This document shows, one piece after another, positions 48,550-60,723 of a stretch of DNA of 64,000 bases. Both the position numbers and the translations under genes were made by a program. A model generated the notes under the pieces. The model made no database searches. It was not told the DNA's origin and saw only the letters and a list, made by a program, of their open reading frames with translations. Every line of letters starts with the position of its first letter. The first letter of the stretch is position 1. The DNA comes from Diadophis punctatus similis (Eukaryota; Chordata; Lepidosauria; Squamata; Dipsadidae), in contig JALIGW010000002.1 in assembly GCA_023053685.1 (NCBI GenBank), forward strand, positions 170,839,430-170,903,429. Reading direction: 5' to 3'.

Positions 48550-49440
48550 TATTGATTTTTTTAACATTGCATGCAATTAAGCAGACCCTGGCCATGTCTC
48601 AGAGATGCTACAGTTCAGCGTGGCTCATCTGAGGTTGAAACTTTGATAGGTGTAAAGAGCATCAGTTTGAGAAAGGCTGCTATAATTGTATCTGGCCTTT
48701 AGGTTTGTACATTAAACAAATAGTTGAACTCCAAAGCCCTTTTTGATCCCACATGTTGCCACAATTTGCCCCCAAATGATGCCTTCCTTGTGTGTTAGAA
48801 ATGCAATTCTCAAAATTCCCATCAACATGTCTGAAAATTTTGGAAGTTGTAGCTTCAAAGCTACCAGATTAGGGAAGACAGAAGGTAAGACATCTTACAA
48901 GGTAAGATGTTGCAAGCTCCTATCTAAGAGAGAAGCTTGACGTAAAAGGAAAATGAGCACCAGACTTTTAGCATCATTTTACAAGTGGAAAAATTATACA
49001 ACTTCATAAAAAGTCCTGCTAATCTCTGCGAAGTTATTTGTTTATTGTGCAGATTAGTGAGCTTGTGCTGGCACACAGATTCTAGAGAGTAGTAGGTTCT
49101 CATGGAACTCATTTAATTCACTAGATGAAGCTGCTTCTTGCATTCTAATGGGTTTCCCCCACATAAATTCTATTTTCAAGAAAGAGCATATAGGTGTAGG
49201 TGTAAAAAATAAAGGATAGAAGTAGTAGTAAGTAGCAAAATGGTTGGTTTAAGTTGATGAAAAATAGGATAGTAGAATTTTATAGGTATATTTCATTTAC
49301 TCTGATTTTAGATCTAGATAGCATGCCATTAAATATAACTCACAGGCACTGCATTCTAAGGGAATTATGTAGGATAGCACAAGAACTTGACTAAAATATT
49401 TTTCTGTTCTTAGCTTCAAGAAACCGGAATTACCCTATTA

Positions 49441-51326
49441 CTGTGTTTCCCCGAAAATAAGACCCTGTCTTATATTGTTTGACCCCCGAAATATGGCCTT
49501 GGCCTCATTATCGGGGGGGGGGGTATTATTTTCGGGGTGCAGGAGGCAGAGCGGGCCGCGAGACGCACATCTTACTGGAGTCTGGCAGCTCCATGGCATC
49601 TCTCAGCCGGTCTGTTTAGTTCCAGTTCCAGCTCCAGTCGTCACCATAGAGCGGGAAGCGCACTCGCAGGGCAGCCGCTGCCATGGCTGGGGTTTGGAAG
49701 CTGCAGAGCCGGAGTTTGTGGGAGAGAAAGAAAGAAAGACTTCTGCTGCTTCTGCTTTTGGCTGCACGCAAGGAAAGCAGCAGAAGTCTTTCTTTCTCTC
49801 CCCCAAACTCTGGCTCTGCGGCTTCCAAACTCCAGCCAGGGCAGAGGCTGCTCTGCGAGTGCACTTCCCACTCTATGGTGACGGTCATTGGAGGCCTCCC
49901 CTTCCCCCCGCTCCTCTCTGCTCCAATCTCCCTGCGGTCCCCCCCACCTGAGTGCTGACTGGAGTGTCCGCTGGCATGCCCGGGAAGCCCCTCCACCTTG
50001 GGAGTCACCAGACGGGATGGCGATTGAGTCGGACTCTTCCTGGGGAGGGAAGCCTCGCAGGATCCTTGCCTGCACTCCCTTCCTCCCGCAGGCCTCGCTT
50101 ATTCTTCCCAGGCGTCCGGCAGTGAGACACTGGGCAGTCCCGACAGACGCAGCTCGGCCGGCTCGGCCACAACCAGTGCTCCCTGCCCGCCACTGAGCTT
50201 GCCCTGCAGGGGGCCGGCCGGGGCCTCCGTAGGTGGCGGCAGCAGTGAGGGCAGCAGCAACGCCCACAGCGCCTCAGCCATCCCCGCCGAGCAGAAGCAG
50301 CAAGTAACCAAATCTGAGCTGACAGCCAAACTTCTAGCCGGGCGCAGCAATGAGCAAACCTTTCATGTGGTGATGGGGGGAGAGTGCACGTAAGACACAG
50401 CACCAGGACAAGGAATCTTTTTGCTGCATGCTGCATGCAAGAAATCTTTTTCCCCTTTCGCTCCAAGAGGCTGTGCAGGCGCGATGAGTCTCATGAAGAT
50501 TCATTTCTGGTGGAGTTTGGAAGAAAGAAAGATTTCTTGCATCTCGTTTCTCTGCTGTCCCACCCCTCCCCACCTGGCACTCCCTTTTGCTGGACAAGAT
50601 CGGCAGGCCAAATTCGGGGAGCTGAACAATGAGAATGAGAATGAGAAATGGGCTCTCTCGCAGCACCTCCTCTCTCTCTTCTTCTCCTGAGTGGCAGCCG
50701 AATCTGGCCTGCTGATCTCTGGACACACGGCTGCCACTCGGGAGAAGAAGAGAGAGAAGAGACGCTGCGAGAGAGCCCATCACTCACGTTATTTTCCCAG
50801 GCGGCGGCAGCTCGTTCAGAAGTTTTTCTTTACATTAGAGTTTCCCTGCAAAGACCGGCCGAGAGAGAGTAGTGGCGGAGAGAAGCCAGATGCTGGTAAG
50901 ATGCGTGTCTCGCAGCCCGCCCCTCCAGATCCCCTGCCTTATCTGCCAAATTGTGCCCGAACATCTTACCCGCGTCTAGCAGCCTCACCGTTTCTCTTTC
51001 TTGGCCGGTCTATGCAGGGAAACTCCTTGAAATGTAAAGAAAAACTTCTTGCGAGTGCGAGAATTGTTAATTGCTCACAATCGCGAGAAGTTTTTCTTTA
51101 CATTTCAAGGAGTTTCCCTGCAAAGACCGGCCGAGAAAGAGAAGCGGCGACCTGCTAGATTGTGGTAAGATGTTCGGGCACAATTTGGGGGTGGCAGATG
51201 GGGCAGGGGATGCATGTACGTAGTTGGGGAAGGGGGCTTATTTGGGGGGGGTTTATTTCAACGCATGCCCTGAAAAGCCCTGTTGGGCTTATTATCAGGA
51301 CATGTCTTATTATAGGGAAAACACGG
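49441..51326. mobile_element. 1.9-kb TA-flanked element made of several long hairpins
   Basis: Ends CTGTGTTTCCCCGAAAATAA and (reverse) CCGTGTTTTCCCTATAATAA, flanked by TA (49439-49440, 51327-51328). The interior is GC-rich and contains separate inverted repeats: about 49636-49885 (GACTTCTGCTGCTT/AAGCAGCAGAAGTC type), 50650-50780 (GGGCTCTCTCGCAGC/GCTGCGAGAGAGCCC) and 51003-51140 (CTTGAAATGTAAAGAAAAAC/GTTTTTCTTTACATTTCAAG). The open frames inside are translations of these arms. Long version of the 42556 family. Confidence 0.75.
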
Positions 51327-52511
51327 TATAGGTTTTTTTTTCTTACCTTTGTCCTTTTGGAGTTTTTACATTGACCTAGTCAGCAAAAATCAATACTGTG
51401 TTCAGTTGGAATTTCAGCTCTATAAACTGTCTTCAATCCATCTTCAGCACCTTTTTCTCTCCCTGAAATCTAATAGCCGTCAAGTACAAGGCTGGTTTAA
51501 TAACATCTGTTCCCTCTGAATTACTGGAGAGAAGTATTGATATAGCCATATTGTCAAGAAGTAATTTTAATCATGTTTTGACAGGGCAATTTTTTATCAC
51601 AGCATTGTCAGTAAAAATGTTTATGTTAGTTCACTGTTATTATCATTCATAGTGGTATGTTTAAACATTGCACATGTGTTGGAGATGAAAGCAGTACTTA
51701 AGGTTTTATGATTTAGTATTTATGGGAATTCCTTTGCAGATTGTCATCTCCTCCAAAGGATAATGGCATCCTGTGGTCTTGTCATCAAGTGCAATTTTCT
51801 TCTAATAGCTCTAGTGATTAAACCACAAACAAAACTATTTTCCATACTTTGGTTGTTCTTTCCTCCCTCAGCCTTAGAGAAAGTTTAACAGTATCTATTT
51901 GGTGATAGCTTAGAGAACCTCAGACCAGTGTGTTAAGATTCTTTGTGGTTTCCTTTTATGAGATAATTTTGTAATTGCATGCTAAATACACCTGCATCGC
52001 TTCAATGTTTGTAAAGCAGGTGTGTCAACAAAGGCTTTTTCTCGCGCCAAGGAGATATATGAGCCCTTAATACTTAAGGTGTAGTCAAATTATGACCCCA
52101 AGATGATGCAGATAACTTTTTTATGCAATGAGGAAACAGATAATTTTAGTTTCTTTTGCCTGTTTCTAAAGAGATTCTGATATTTTCTCTCCCATATACA
52201 TGTATCTGTCAGTTGGGGAGACAGGAGGAAAACAGGAGGATGAAGAACAACAAGACTATGATCCAGTCTTGTCACAGCTAGTGGAAAAAAATAGGATGAA
52301 GGAAAACAAGAAGAGATGATGGAAGAAGTTGAAATTGCAGCCACTTCATTTTTCTTTATTGCAGGATATATAGAGCTGCATATATTGTCTCTAGGTTGCA
52401 AATTGGCAATTAGCTATTAAAATCTTATATTTCATATAGATTAGAGCTATGAAAATGGCCACAAAACTATATGCATACCTCTGCTAATATAGTGCATGTA
52501 ATTAGAAAGGA

Positions 52512-52828
52512 TGCAATTATGACCACAATTGAGCCCAAAATTTCTGTTGCTAAGTGAAACATTTGTTAAGTGAATTTTGATATTTCCTACACAGTTGTTA
52601 AGTGAATCACTGCAGTTGTTAAGCTAGTAACGCAGTTGTTAAGTGAATCTGGCTTTCCCGTTGATCACAAAAGGTGATCAAATAAATATGACTGGTTGCC
52701 AAGCATCTGAATTTTGATCATGTGAGCAGTGGTTGTAAGTGTGGAAAACGGTCATAAATCCCCTTTTTCAGTGCTGTTGTAACTTGGAATGGTCACTAAA
52801 GGAACAGTTGTAAGTCGAAGACTACCTG
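52512..52828 (+). mobile_element. Tigger-like DNA transposon, 5' end decayed
   Basis: GACCACAATTGAGCCCAAAA, CACTGCAGTTGTTAAG, and the right end AGTTGTAAGTCGAAGACTAC then CTG/TA. Same family as 48152-48549, opposite orientation. Confidence 0.75.
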
Positions 52829-53024
52829 TACTTGCCTTGGATCTTTTGTCCTTGGATGTTGATAGTGTTTGTCTAATAAGGGATGTCATCTGTATCCTTC
52901 AGATATACTGGAGTAGTTTAGGTTACTGAATATGGAAGTAGAGCATGCAATTGCCCCATTTTTGTTATGCAGGATACTGCTATGATTAGATCTATACACT
53001 TTCATATGAACCCCAATATAACTA

Positions 53025-53439
53025 CAGGGAATTCTAACTGACAAGTGGTAATTTGAACCAGGAACACTGTTGTTAAGTGTTGTGGTCATAAGATACAACA
53101 TCACATGACTGCCGACTGTTCAGTGGCAGTGTTCCAGCAGTACCAGCTGCTGTTATTAGGTGAATCTTGCGATCTCAGAGTCCCATGGTCACATGAATGC
53201 CATTTGTGATAATCTGCGGCCTTCTCCATTGATTTTCCTTGTCGGAAACTGGCAGTGCAGGTTGCAAATGGCAATTACATGACTGAGGCGTTGTATTTGC
53301 AAGTCGGTTGCCAAGTACCTGACTTAGTCACATGACCACACAGAAACTGCAATGGCTGTAACTCCAGGGACCCCTTGTGATTCCCCCTCGTTAATGTAAC
53401 TGGTCACTGAACAAGCAGATGTTAAACGAAGAGTACCTG
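53025..53439 (+). mobile_element. Older Tigger-like relative, 415 bp
   Basis: Starts CAGGGAATTCTAACTGACAA, ends TTAAACGAAGAGTACCTG, with TA on both sides. Contains degenerate GTTAAGTGTTGTGGTC and CCCATGGTCACATGAATG blocks. Confidence 0.55.
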
Positions 53440-53566
53440 TATATTTTTCTGAACAATTTGGACTAAGGATTCTGCCTTGTCACAGAACTCTTGATATTGT
53501 TTTATTCTTAATATCTTTTGTCTGATTCCATAGAAAGTAGGAAAAAATCTCCAAATTAATTAATTA

Positions 53567-53750
53567 TAGGTAGTCCTTGACTTATAATTGAACCCAAAAT
53601 TTCTATTACCAAGCGACAGTTACCGTATTTTTCAGAGTATAAGGTGTTCCAGAGTATAAGATACACATTAGTTTTTGGGGAGGAAAACAAGAAAAAAAAT
53701 TCTGCCTCTGCCTACCAGTATCCATCGGTATTCATCTGGCTAGCCCCCTT
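53567..53750 (+). mobile_element. Two abutting transposon starts: Tigger-like and TATAAGAC family
   Basis: 53567-53620 is the left end of the Tigger-like family (TAGGTAGTCCTTGACTTATA). It is cut at 53621 by CCGTATTTTTCAGAGTATAA, the start of the family at 15568-16563. The 3' side of both is lost. Confidence 0.6.
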
Positions 53751-54555
53751 GCAGCAAACATCTTTCCTGAAATTGTGACCCTCAGAGACCTAAGCGAAAT
53801 CCAGCACTTTGTTATAAACATAATAAAAGCTGACATTATGGAGTGATACTTTTCATATCCTAAGAAAACTGCCCAACTACTTTTAATTTTTGGAGAAATT
53901 TTGAAATCTGCAGAGTAGGCTGTTGTATTTAATTGACTTTCTGTGTAGAACAACCACCTATAGTTTAAATTCCAAGCGAACTACCAAAAGACTACTTACT
54001 TGTCCAAGTCCTCAATTTCCCTTCCCATTTATATATGAATACAACTGCTTCAAAATAAAACCGTTTCCATCCTTGTTTTATACTTTGGTTTCATGCCATT
54101 GGTCCATGCCGTTGCAATTTTATCCTCTGATGCTTTTCAAATAGATTCTTCCAAACTCTTAATATTGCGTTGTTGAACTTGAATAACAAGTTGTAAGATA
54201 GTATTTTAGTTGCATTATTTCGATGGACTTACCAAGTAAATTCCTTAGTGGAGAATCCTTAGATTTGGGTAAGTTATAGGGGTGCTTTGAAAATTATACT
54301 TATGAGACAAGTTACATAATTAAAAGCAAGACACACACATGCATCTAAGAGGCAGAGACTTGAAAAGAAAATAACGTTATATCTAAAACAAAAATATTTT
54401 TGAAAAAAGCCCTTAGTAATTTACTGTCATTAGGCTAAGTATTCACTGGTGCTGCTAGGTTAATGCAATGTGTGGATTTCCTGAGATAACAGTGATTTGG
54501 TGCCATAATGAGTTTCTTGAAAAGCAAATGTAATGTACAATTTCTTTTCTTACAG

Positions 54556-54613
54556 ATGGAAGAGAAACGGCGAAAATACTCGATCAGCAGTGATAACTCA
54601 GACACCACTGACA
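54556..54613 (+). CDS. JADE2: JADE2 coding exon 2 (start codon, residues 1-19 plus one base)
   Basis: Reads MEEKRRKYSISSDNSDTTD and leaves one base (A) for a split serine codon. This matches, from memory, the N-terminus of vertebrate JADE2/PHF15 and is distinct from JADE1 and JADE3, which begin MKR. The exon starts exactly at the ATG, after a polypyrimidine tract and cag, and ends at a gtaaga donor. JADE2 is a PHD-finger scaffold of the nuclear HBO1 (KAT7) histone acetyltransferase complex with ING4/5 and MEAF6, and it has been reported as a ubiquitin ligase for LSD1. Only the basic, serine-rich N-terminal tail is in this exon. EPL1-like, PHD and extended PHD domains are further 3'. The start rests on family homology and on the reconstructed Kozak context. 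Confidence 0.93.
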
Positions 54614-55131
54614 GTAAGACTTTTTATTCAAGCCTTACAACAAGATAACCAAATGATTCACCTTCAGCAGGGAAATAATTTGAATAATTACTTGTAAGAC
54701 AGTTGGGGAAACTACATATTACAGGCAGTCCCTGGACAATGAATTCTATACAGAGATTACTTATAAATATATTACAAGAAGTAAATATCTATTTACAGAC
54801 CTGTCAATGGAAGTCTTGCAACTACCATACTTGTCTTTCTGTTGTGAATAATGTGGGTAAAATAGGCCAATGGCAAAACCTTGATCTAGAAGTAAGCCTA
54901 GCTGCAAACACAGGTGGGCTTCAAGTTGAGTTAATTACAAGGATGGGGATATTGAGAGTAGAACATGCTTCAAAATTATTCTCCAAACCAAAAGGTTTAG
55001 TCAAAAAGTATACTTCTGTCCTACATTTCTTACTTTGTTGTATCCAAGTGACATGAAGGTACCCATCCAAGTGACATTATGAAGATACCCTACTTTTACT
55101 GCTTCTTCCTGTTAAAACCTAAGCCCTAGAC

Positions 55132-55657
55132 CAGGGATGGCTAGCCTTTTTGTTGTCGTGTGCCGAAAGTGGGGGAGCGCGGGGGAGTCATGCACATGCG
55201 TGCCCACACCAATAATGCAATGCCCCTGTGTGCCCCCCCACAGTTGCGCATGACCCCCCCACGTTCCCATGCCTCTGCGCATGCATGTGCAACCCACCAA
55301 CCCCTGCGCATGCGTGCCCCCCCCCCGTGGCCCATTTTGGGCCTAGCAGGCCTCCCTGAAGCCTCCTGGGACCAAAAACAGGCCGAGGGAGGGACGTGCT
55401 GCACCCCACCATGGCCTGTTTTGGCATGGGGGGAGTGCCGCTCCCCCGGCCCCCGCACATGCGTGCTACCCCCCCGCGCATGCACACACCTCTCCCGTAT
55501 TCCCTAAACCCCCCATGGCAGAGACACAAAAATCAGCTGGTCGGCAGGAGATGCGCGTGCATGTGCGGTGGAGCTGACCTGGGCGACGGCTCGCATGCCC
55601 GCAGAGAGGGCTCCGCATGCCACCTGTGGCACGTGTGCCATAGATTTGCCATCATGG
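55132..55657. mobile_element. Non-autonomous hAT element in JADE2 intron 2, 526 bp
   Basis: Ends CAGGGATGGCTAGCC and TTTGCCATCATGG, perfect duplication CCCTAGAC at 55124-55131 and 55658-55665. Diverged member of the 10354/20977 family (shares GTGCCATAG and GGAGCTGACCTGGGC near the right end). Unusually C-rich. Confidence 0.9.
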
Positions 55658-56367
55658 CCCTAGACGGAATCCTTGGTGCTTAAGAACTAATGTCTGAGTT
55701 TGGGCAGTTAAAGCAATCCAGAGTGTAGTTAAAATGAATTGCACAAGGCTATCTCAGTTGACCAAAGGAACTGGCTTTGGACTTGTACCAGGCATGGAAC
55801 TTACTTTGGCTTGCAAATACTATGTAAACTTATCAATAAACCCTTACCTACCTTTAAACAAGGTACAAGGTGTGACATTTAGAGCCACATGACACTGTGA
55901 AGCTGCTATCTGTTCTTGGAAAAGGGAGGTTGTTGTTAGGTTTATGATGAGACTAGTTAAAATATGACCCACTGTATAAAAAGCAAAGCCAGCAGAGATG
56001 AGGCAGGGCTATTTAAAGAGTGACTGATTTTAAAGAGGTTGTGTTTTTTTAAGTCTGCAGGCAAAACCCATATATTTTTATGACTACTGTATTTCGGGGG
56101 TGTTGCAACATTACTCAAACAGGAAGAGGGGGAAGTCCTTCCAGTGGGTACCCTGCTTTGTCCTCAGGTGGTTCTGCGGCTGTTTCAGGCTGAGGAAACA
56201 ATACTCAAAGGCTGGATGACTCTCTAAATGTGTGTGCATATACACACGTAGAGAGCCTTATTGCCACTTTCCCTCAGGTGTCTGAAGATCACAACTTCAG
56301 GAAAGACTGAAATTACTGAAAAGAGTCAGATTTGCCCAGAGAATGCTAGATGCTACCTGTTAATTTT

Positions 56368-56455
56368 CATTCATTCTCATTCTCATTCTCATTCTCATTC
56401 TCAGTCCCTCCCTCCCTCCCTCCCTCCCTCCCTCCCTCCCTCCCTCCCTCCCTCC

Positions 56456-56518
<63 letters not shown>
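56368..56518. repeat. Compound (ATTCTC)n - (CCCT)n - (AC)n microsatellite
   Basis: Six ATTCTC units to 56404, about thirteen CCCT units to 56457, about 27 AC units to 56518, then a GA-rich end. Lies in JADE2 intron 2. Confidence 0.96.
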
Positions 56519-56522
<4 letters not shown>

Positions 56523-56969
56523 GGAGAGAGAAAGAGGCAGTATACATCAGAATTTGAGATGTGTAAATTTAAGATAAAAGATTAAAAACTTTAACCTTTC
56601 CATCTTCTTTCTATATTTATTTGAAGATAGGGTTTTTTAAAGTATTATAACAATATGCATGATTCAGTGTGGAAAGAAATCCTTCCCTATTAAGATTAAT
56701 ATTTGATTTACAGGTATCGGGGGGGGGGGAGTATGTTTGATGTTTATATGACAGCGTTACTCTGTACAATCTTGGCACTGCTTGCAAATTGACTAAATTT
56801 TTTAAAAAGTATATATAGTTTATTAGTAAAGAAAACCCTTTTGCTCATTAGAGTAGAAAGCACAGCATAAATCAAATATCACCTAAAATAAAAATTGTTT
56901 TGGTCTAAATTTTGCAAATGTGTTGGTTTAAAATTCAGTTTGTGCTTAAAAACCATCAGGTCTTGTAGT

Positions 56970-57180
56970 TCATTGTGATAGTTGGGCACCCAACTAGAAA
57001 CCAGGAGACTGAGTTCTGGTCTCGCCTTAAGCCAGCTGGGTGACCTTGGGCCAGTCCCTCTCTCTCAGTCCCAGAAAGAAGGCAATGGCAAATCACTTCT
57101 GAAATCATGCCAGGAAAGTTGCAGGGACTTTCAGGACAGTCACCAGGAACCAGTGATGACTAAAAGTCACACACACACAA
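56970..57180 (+). mobile_element. tRNA-derived SINE, alternative 3' half
   Basis: Head AACTAGAAACCAGGAGACTG and GCCAGCTGGGTGACCTTGGG align with the 24465 copy. The second half (GGCAATGGCAAATCACTTCT, then CAGGGACTTTCAGGACAGTC) is different and ends in a CA tail, so this is another subtype of that SINE family. Confidence 0.65.
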
Positions 57181-60164
57181 CCAAACAAATAACCTCATCG
57201 TGTTCTTCATTGTACAACTTTTATATCCTTTTGGGGTCAAGTTGTGTATTAAAGATGCTACCAATAAGGTGACTTGTTAAGCCTCAGATTCAGGAGGGGA
57301 TTGATATATGAGGTAGCCTTCTCAACTAGAATAAAATGTTATCTACTGGGGTTTGAAAGTAAAAGGAGCACATGCAATTAATTCCTTGCGACAATTTGCT
57401 TTGAAAGTAAAGAATGTTCACATTCTCCAAAATCTTCACTATGAGGATTATGGGTGTGGGAAACCTTATTTGCACTGTTGCAAGAACAGCGTCTTTAAAA
57501 AAAAAAAAGAAAACACAAGGTAGAGATACATTAGCCCTGCAAAATAAAAAAGCAAAATTTCTAGGAAAAAAATGAAGGAACACTTAAAAAAAACACCAAA
57601 TCCTTATAGCTTCTGTTGAAATGCAACGAGCCCCCTACCAGTTGTGTTTTAAAAATTCCTAGTATTAGGTAGCTCCTTTAAAACAAATTAAGGGAGAATA
57701 ATGTTTATGAACAATTAATATGGAAGTCTGGAACTTATACAGTCCATTTGTGCGGATACACAGCACTTCTACTAAATTACACTTATCAAGAAAAGGCAGT
57801 CTCCGAGAATCAGACACAACTGAATGGAAGAGGAAAAAAAGACACTTGAGGTGGGTATAAGGGATCTTGCTAGACTTCTTCACTACAGTCTTCACAATTT
57901 TCACTTATCTAAACATTGTCATGGTAGTTACTTGATTATAATTTTAAATTATAATGCAAATATAGGTATGAAAGGTAACCCAGAAGATTTGATAATCAAT
58001 CTCTCTTTAAAAGTGCAAGGATAAGAAAACCAGTGAACAGAAAATTCGAGGTGATGGGAGCAGCATGCTTAAAACTTGCTGATTGATGATTCTAGCACAT
58101 CAGTACAAGAAAACCCTTCAGACACACACAACATATAATTCAATCAGAGTTTATTTTAGCCATAATCAGATTATACAACTTCTAGAAGTGGGCTGCAAAA
58201 TTCTTAACTACCACTCAATTAACAAATTGTCAGGGTTCACTCTATATTTGAACCCTACTTGAAAGCCAGATAGACACATTGTGACTTAGTACGGTGTATG
58301 AACCCAATTGTATATCAATATTAAAAAGCAATTATTTGAGACCATATTCCTCTCTCTCAAACATAGTTCATTGCATGGAAAACTTTGGCAACTAGCTACA
58401 ATTTGTGAGTGCGGAATAGGGGCGGTTGATGGAGGAAATCTACCTAACCCACATTTTTTTGCTTAATATTAATTCATTCCATGGAAGCAATTTCAAACTC
58501 ACAGGTACAAAACCCAAGGCTGGGAAATACAAACGGCATAAAAATGCTAATTTAACCCAGATTTTCCTACTCCAGTCTCTATCAGGACCCAATTACATGA
58601 AAAAGACACATGACCATAAGTTCATAATTGCAAAGCAAATTGAAGGAGACTGGAAGTAATGTCTAAGTTCACAGATGCATTCTAATTTACAGTTAATTAA
58701 ACCTCTTTATTTTGTGAATCAGTACAATTGCTGGCTTTGCAAGGTACACAGAACCATAACCTAACTGCTCTGGTTAGGTTTGCAAATACACTGAGCCAAT
58801 AAATTAGCTAACAGTATTTTAGCTTAACATGTTGTGTGACCCCAGACAGTGAGGGGTTGAGAACTCCTGAGACCCATGTTATGTACCCCACAATCATTTC
58901 TACTTCTCTGGGATAGCCAAGTAAAAAAATAAAATTTGAATTAAAAGAATTTAAAAATTTAGTCAAGTATTGGGTTTTTTATCCTTTTACCTAGTGATGG
59001 GTTACGTGTCTCTAGATTTGTATTCAATTATTTTCTAAAATGAAAATAAACATTAAAATAATAACTGTCTCTCAAGGTCCCAGCACTCATATACAAACAT
59101 ACAAGCAAATCAACCTTCTGGTCTCTGGTACACTTTCTGTTTTCTTTTGGGGACCTAGCAGCAAGACAATAAAGCAACAAATAATTAATTATGTGTGTCC
59201 ATCTTGAATGCCCCATTTAGAAAGAAATACCTGAGTCCAGATTGGATTTGGGGAACTGATTAGTAAATTTTGCTCTGTTTTCTCTAATCAGGATGGTGAT
59301 TATAAGTTTGATAGTTCTCTAGCCAAGAAAAAAAATGAGAAGAAAGATTAACCATTTTAAGCCATGCAGGTCAGGAGGTTTGAGATCACTCCATAGTAAG
59401 TGTTTATAATTCTTTGGGGAAAAGGAATGAAAGTAGCAAGCATGCCATAGAAGAAATCACCTTTGTGGACATGAATAGAGCTGACCCTGAAGGGAAGGGC
59501 TGACATCGGGAAATGATTAAAAAATACCTGAAAGGGTTGAAGTTGGTCAGGTAAAGACCCTTGAGCCTCATGCCTGAGAAAACTGTTTTGTAAACGAGAT
59601 GTAACAGAGAGCTTCAATGTTGGAGAAGAATTATCAGAAGTCTGTTGGTTAAGCAGGAGGAAGCTAAGGATTTTTAACTTTGAGATTGACATACCTATTT
59701 ATATATACACACACACACATATGCAGAATTTCGTATCTACTGTTTCCTGATTCCCTGCAATTAAAGTTATTTGCCTAATCTCCTGTCTACTTGGAAATTC
59801 AGAGTTGAGAAAGAGAGTAATATTTTCTGGTAAGACATACTGACAATAATGATAGAACTTTTAAAAATGCAGAGTTAACTTACGTTTGCATAATCTGCAG
59901 ATATTTTAATGCCAAAGGATACTAACAGTGCAATCCATTTATTGATTTGATTTATTTATCCCTTTTGTTCAGAAGCTTAAGATGGTACATGTAATATGGA
60001 GACTTAATGTCAGATTTTGACAAATTGAAATTGCTGGCATATGTTGCTATTCCATGCTGAAAGCATTTGAGATTTGTGTACTGCAAACAACATTTGGTTT
60101 GCAATTAAGCTGTTCTTAATTTAAGGCTTGGTTTATCTTTAACTTAGTTTATTTGTCTTCAAAG

Positions 60165-60250
60165 GTCAAACAACATCAACTTCAAGATGCTCCAAAATTC
60201 CAAATACAAAATCTGGTTGGTCAAGGCAAAAGGAGAAGAAACCCTCAGAG
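60165..60250 (+). CDS. JADE2: JADE2 coding exon 3 (completes residue 20, encodes to residue 48)
   Basis: With the leftover A from exon 2, the frame completes Ser20 and continues QTTSTSRCSKIPNTKSGW, then SRQKEKKPSE, ending on a whole GAG codon (phase 0) before donor gtttgt. It corresponds to the vertebrate JADE2 segment usually reading about SHATSTSASRCSKLP, then STKSGWPRQNEKKPSE. The next residues in the family (VFRTDLITAMK, start of the EPL1-like region that contacts HBO1) are not in this window. The frame agreement across a 5.5-kb intron, the 86-nt length and the conserved RCSK, KSGW and EKKPSE blocks make the call secure. It is a few residues shorter than the human form in the loop around TSTS/KIPN. 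Confidence 0.93.
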
Positions 60251-60723
60251 GTTTGTTGAATTTTTCATTTTCTTAGACACTTTCCTTGGCATTTTTCTAT
60301 AACTGTTCAGTTATGAACTGCACTCTTAACAATTGCATGGGTGCAGAACAAAAGAAAGTAAATAGGGGAAATAAATTTGATTCAATTTAAATTAAATTTA
60401 GTATAATTAAAATGATTCATCATGTGCCTATTTTCCCCTTAAGCCATTTTAAAATTACACAAATAGGTTTGCAGTCTCAAGTTTGCAGTCTTGCCTTTGA
60501 ACTTTCCTCCCCATCTTGTTATCCATGTGTTGGACTTCAATTCTTGTATGCCATAGCTAGCATAAGGAATATAAGATGATGGCTAGTGCCTTTTCCCTCT
60601 CCAGTTAATCAGCAAGGAGAAAGCGAGGTCTGGCACAAGGAGCTGCAGACATCATGCAGAATTTGCCACAGCATTTTAATTATTTTAAGAAAAAGTTTCG
60701 TACATGGAATGATCTATTGTAGG

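Larger units (their letters stand above)
54614..60164 (+). other. JADE2: JADE2 intron 2 (5,551 bp)
   Basis: Runs from donor gtaagac to acceptor ttgtcttcaaag. It splits the exon 2 and exon 3 serine codon after its first base. It holds one full hAT element (55132-55657), a compound microsatellite (56368-56518) and a SINE (about 56970-57180). The stretches 54614-55120, 55680-56350, 56580-56960 and 57200-60160 show no gene or clear repeat beyond short A/T tracts and a small CA run near 59707. Confidence 0.9.

Noticed and set aside
49475..50783. Several 100-208 codon frames at 49.5-50.8 kb, resembling a CpG-island gene
   Set aside because: They translate the two arms of hairpins inside the 49441-51326 TA-flanked element; mirrored frames occur on both strands.
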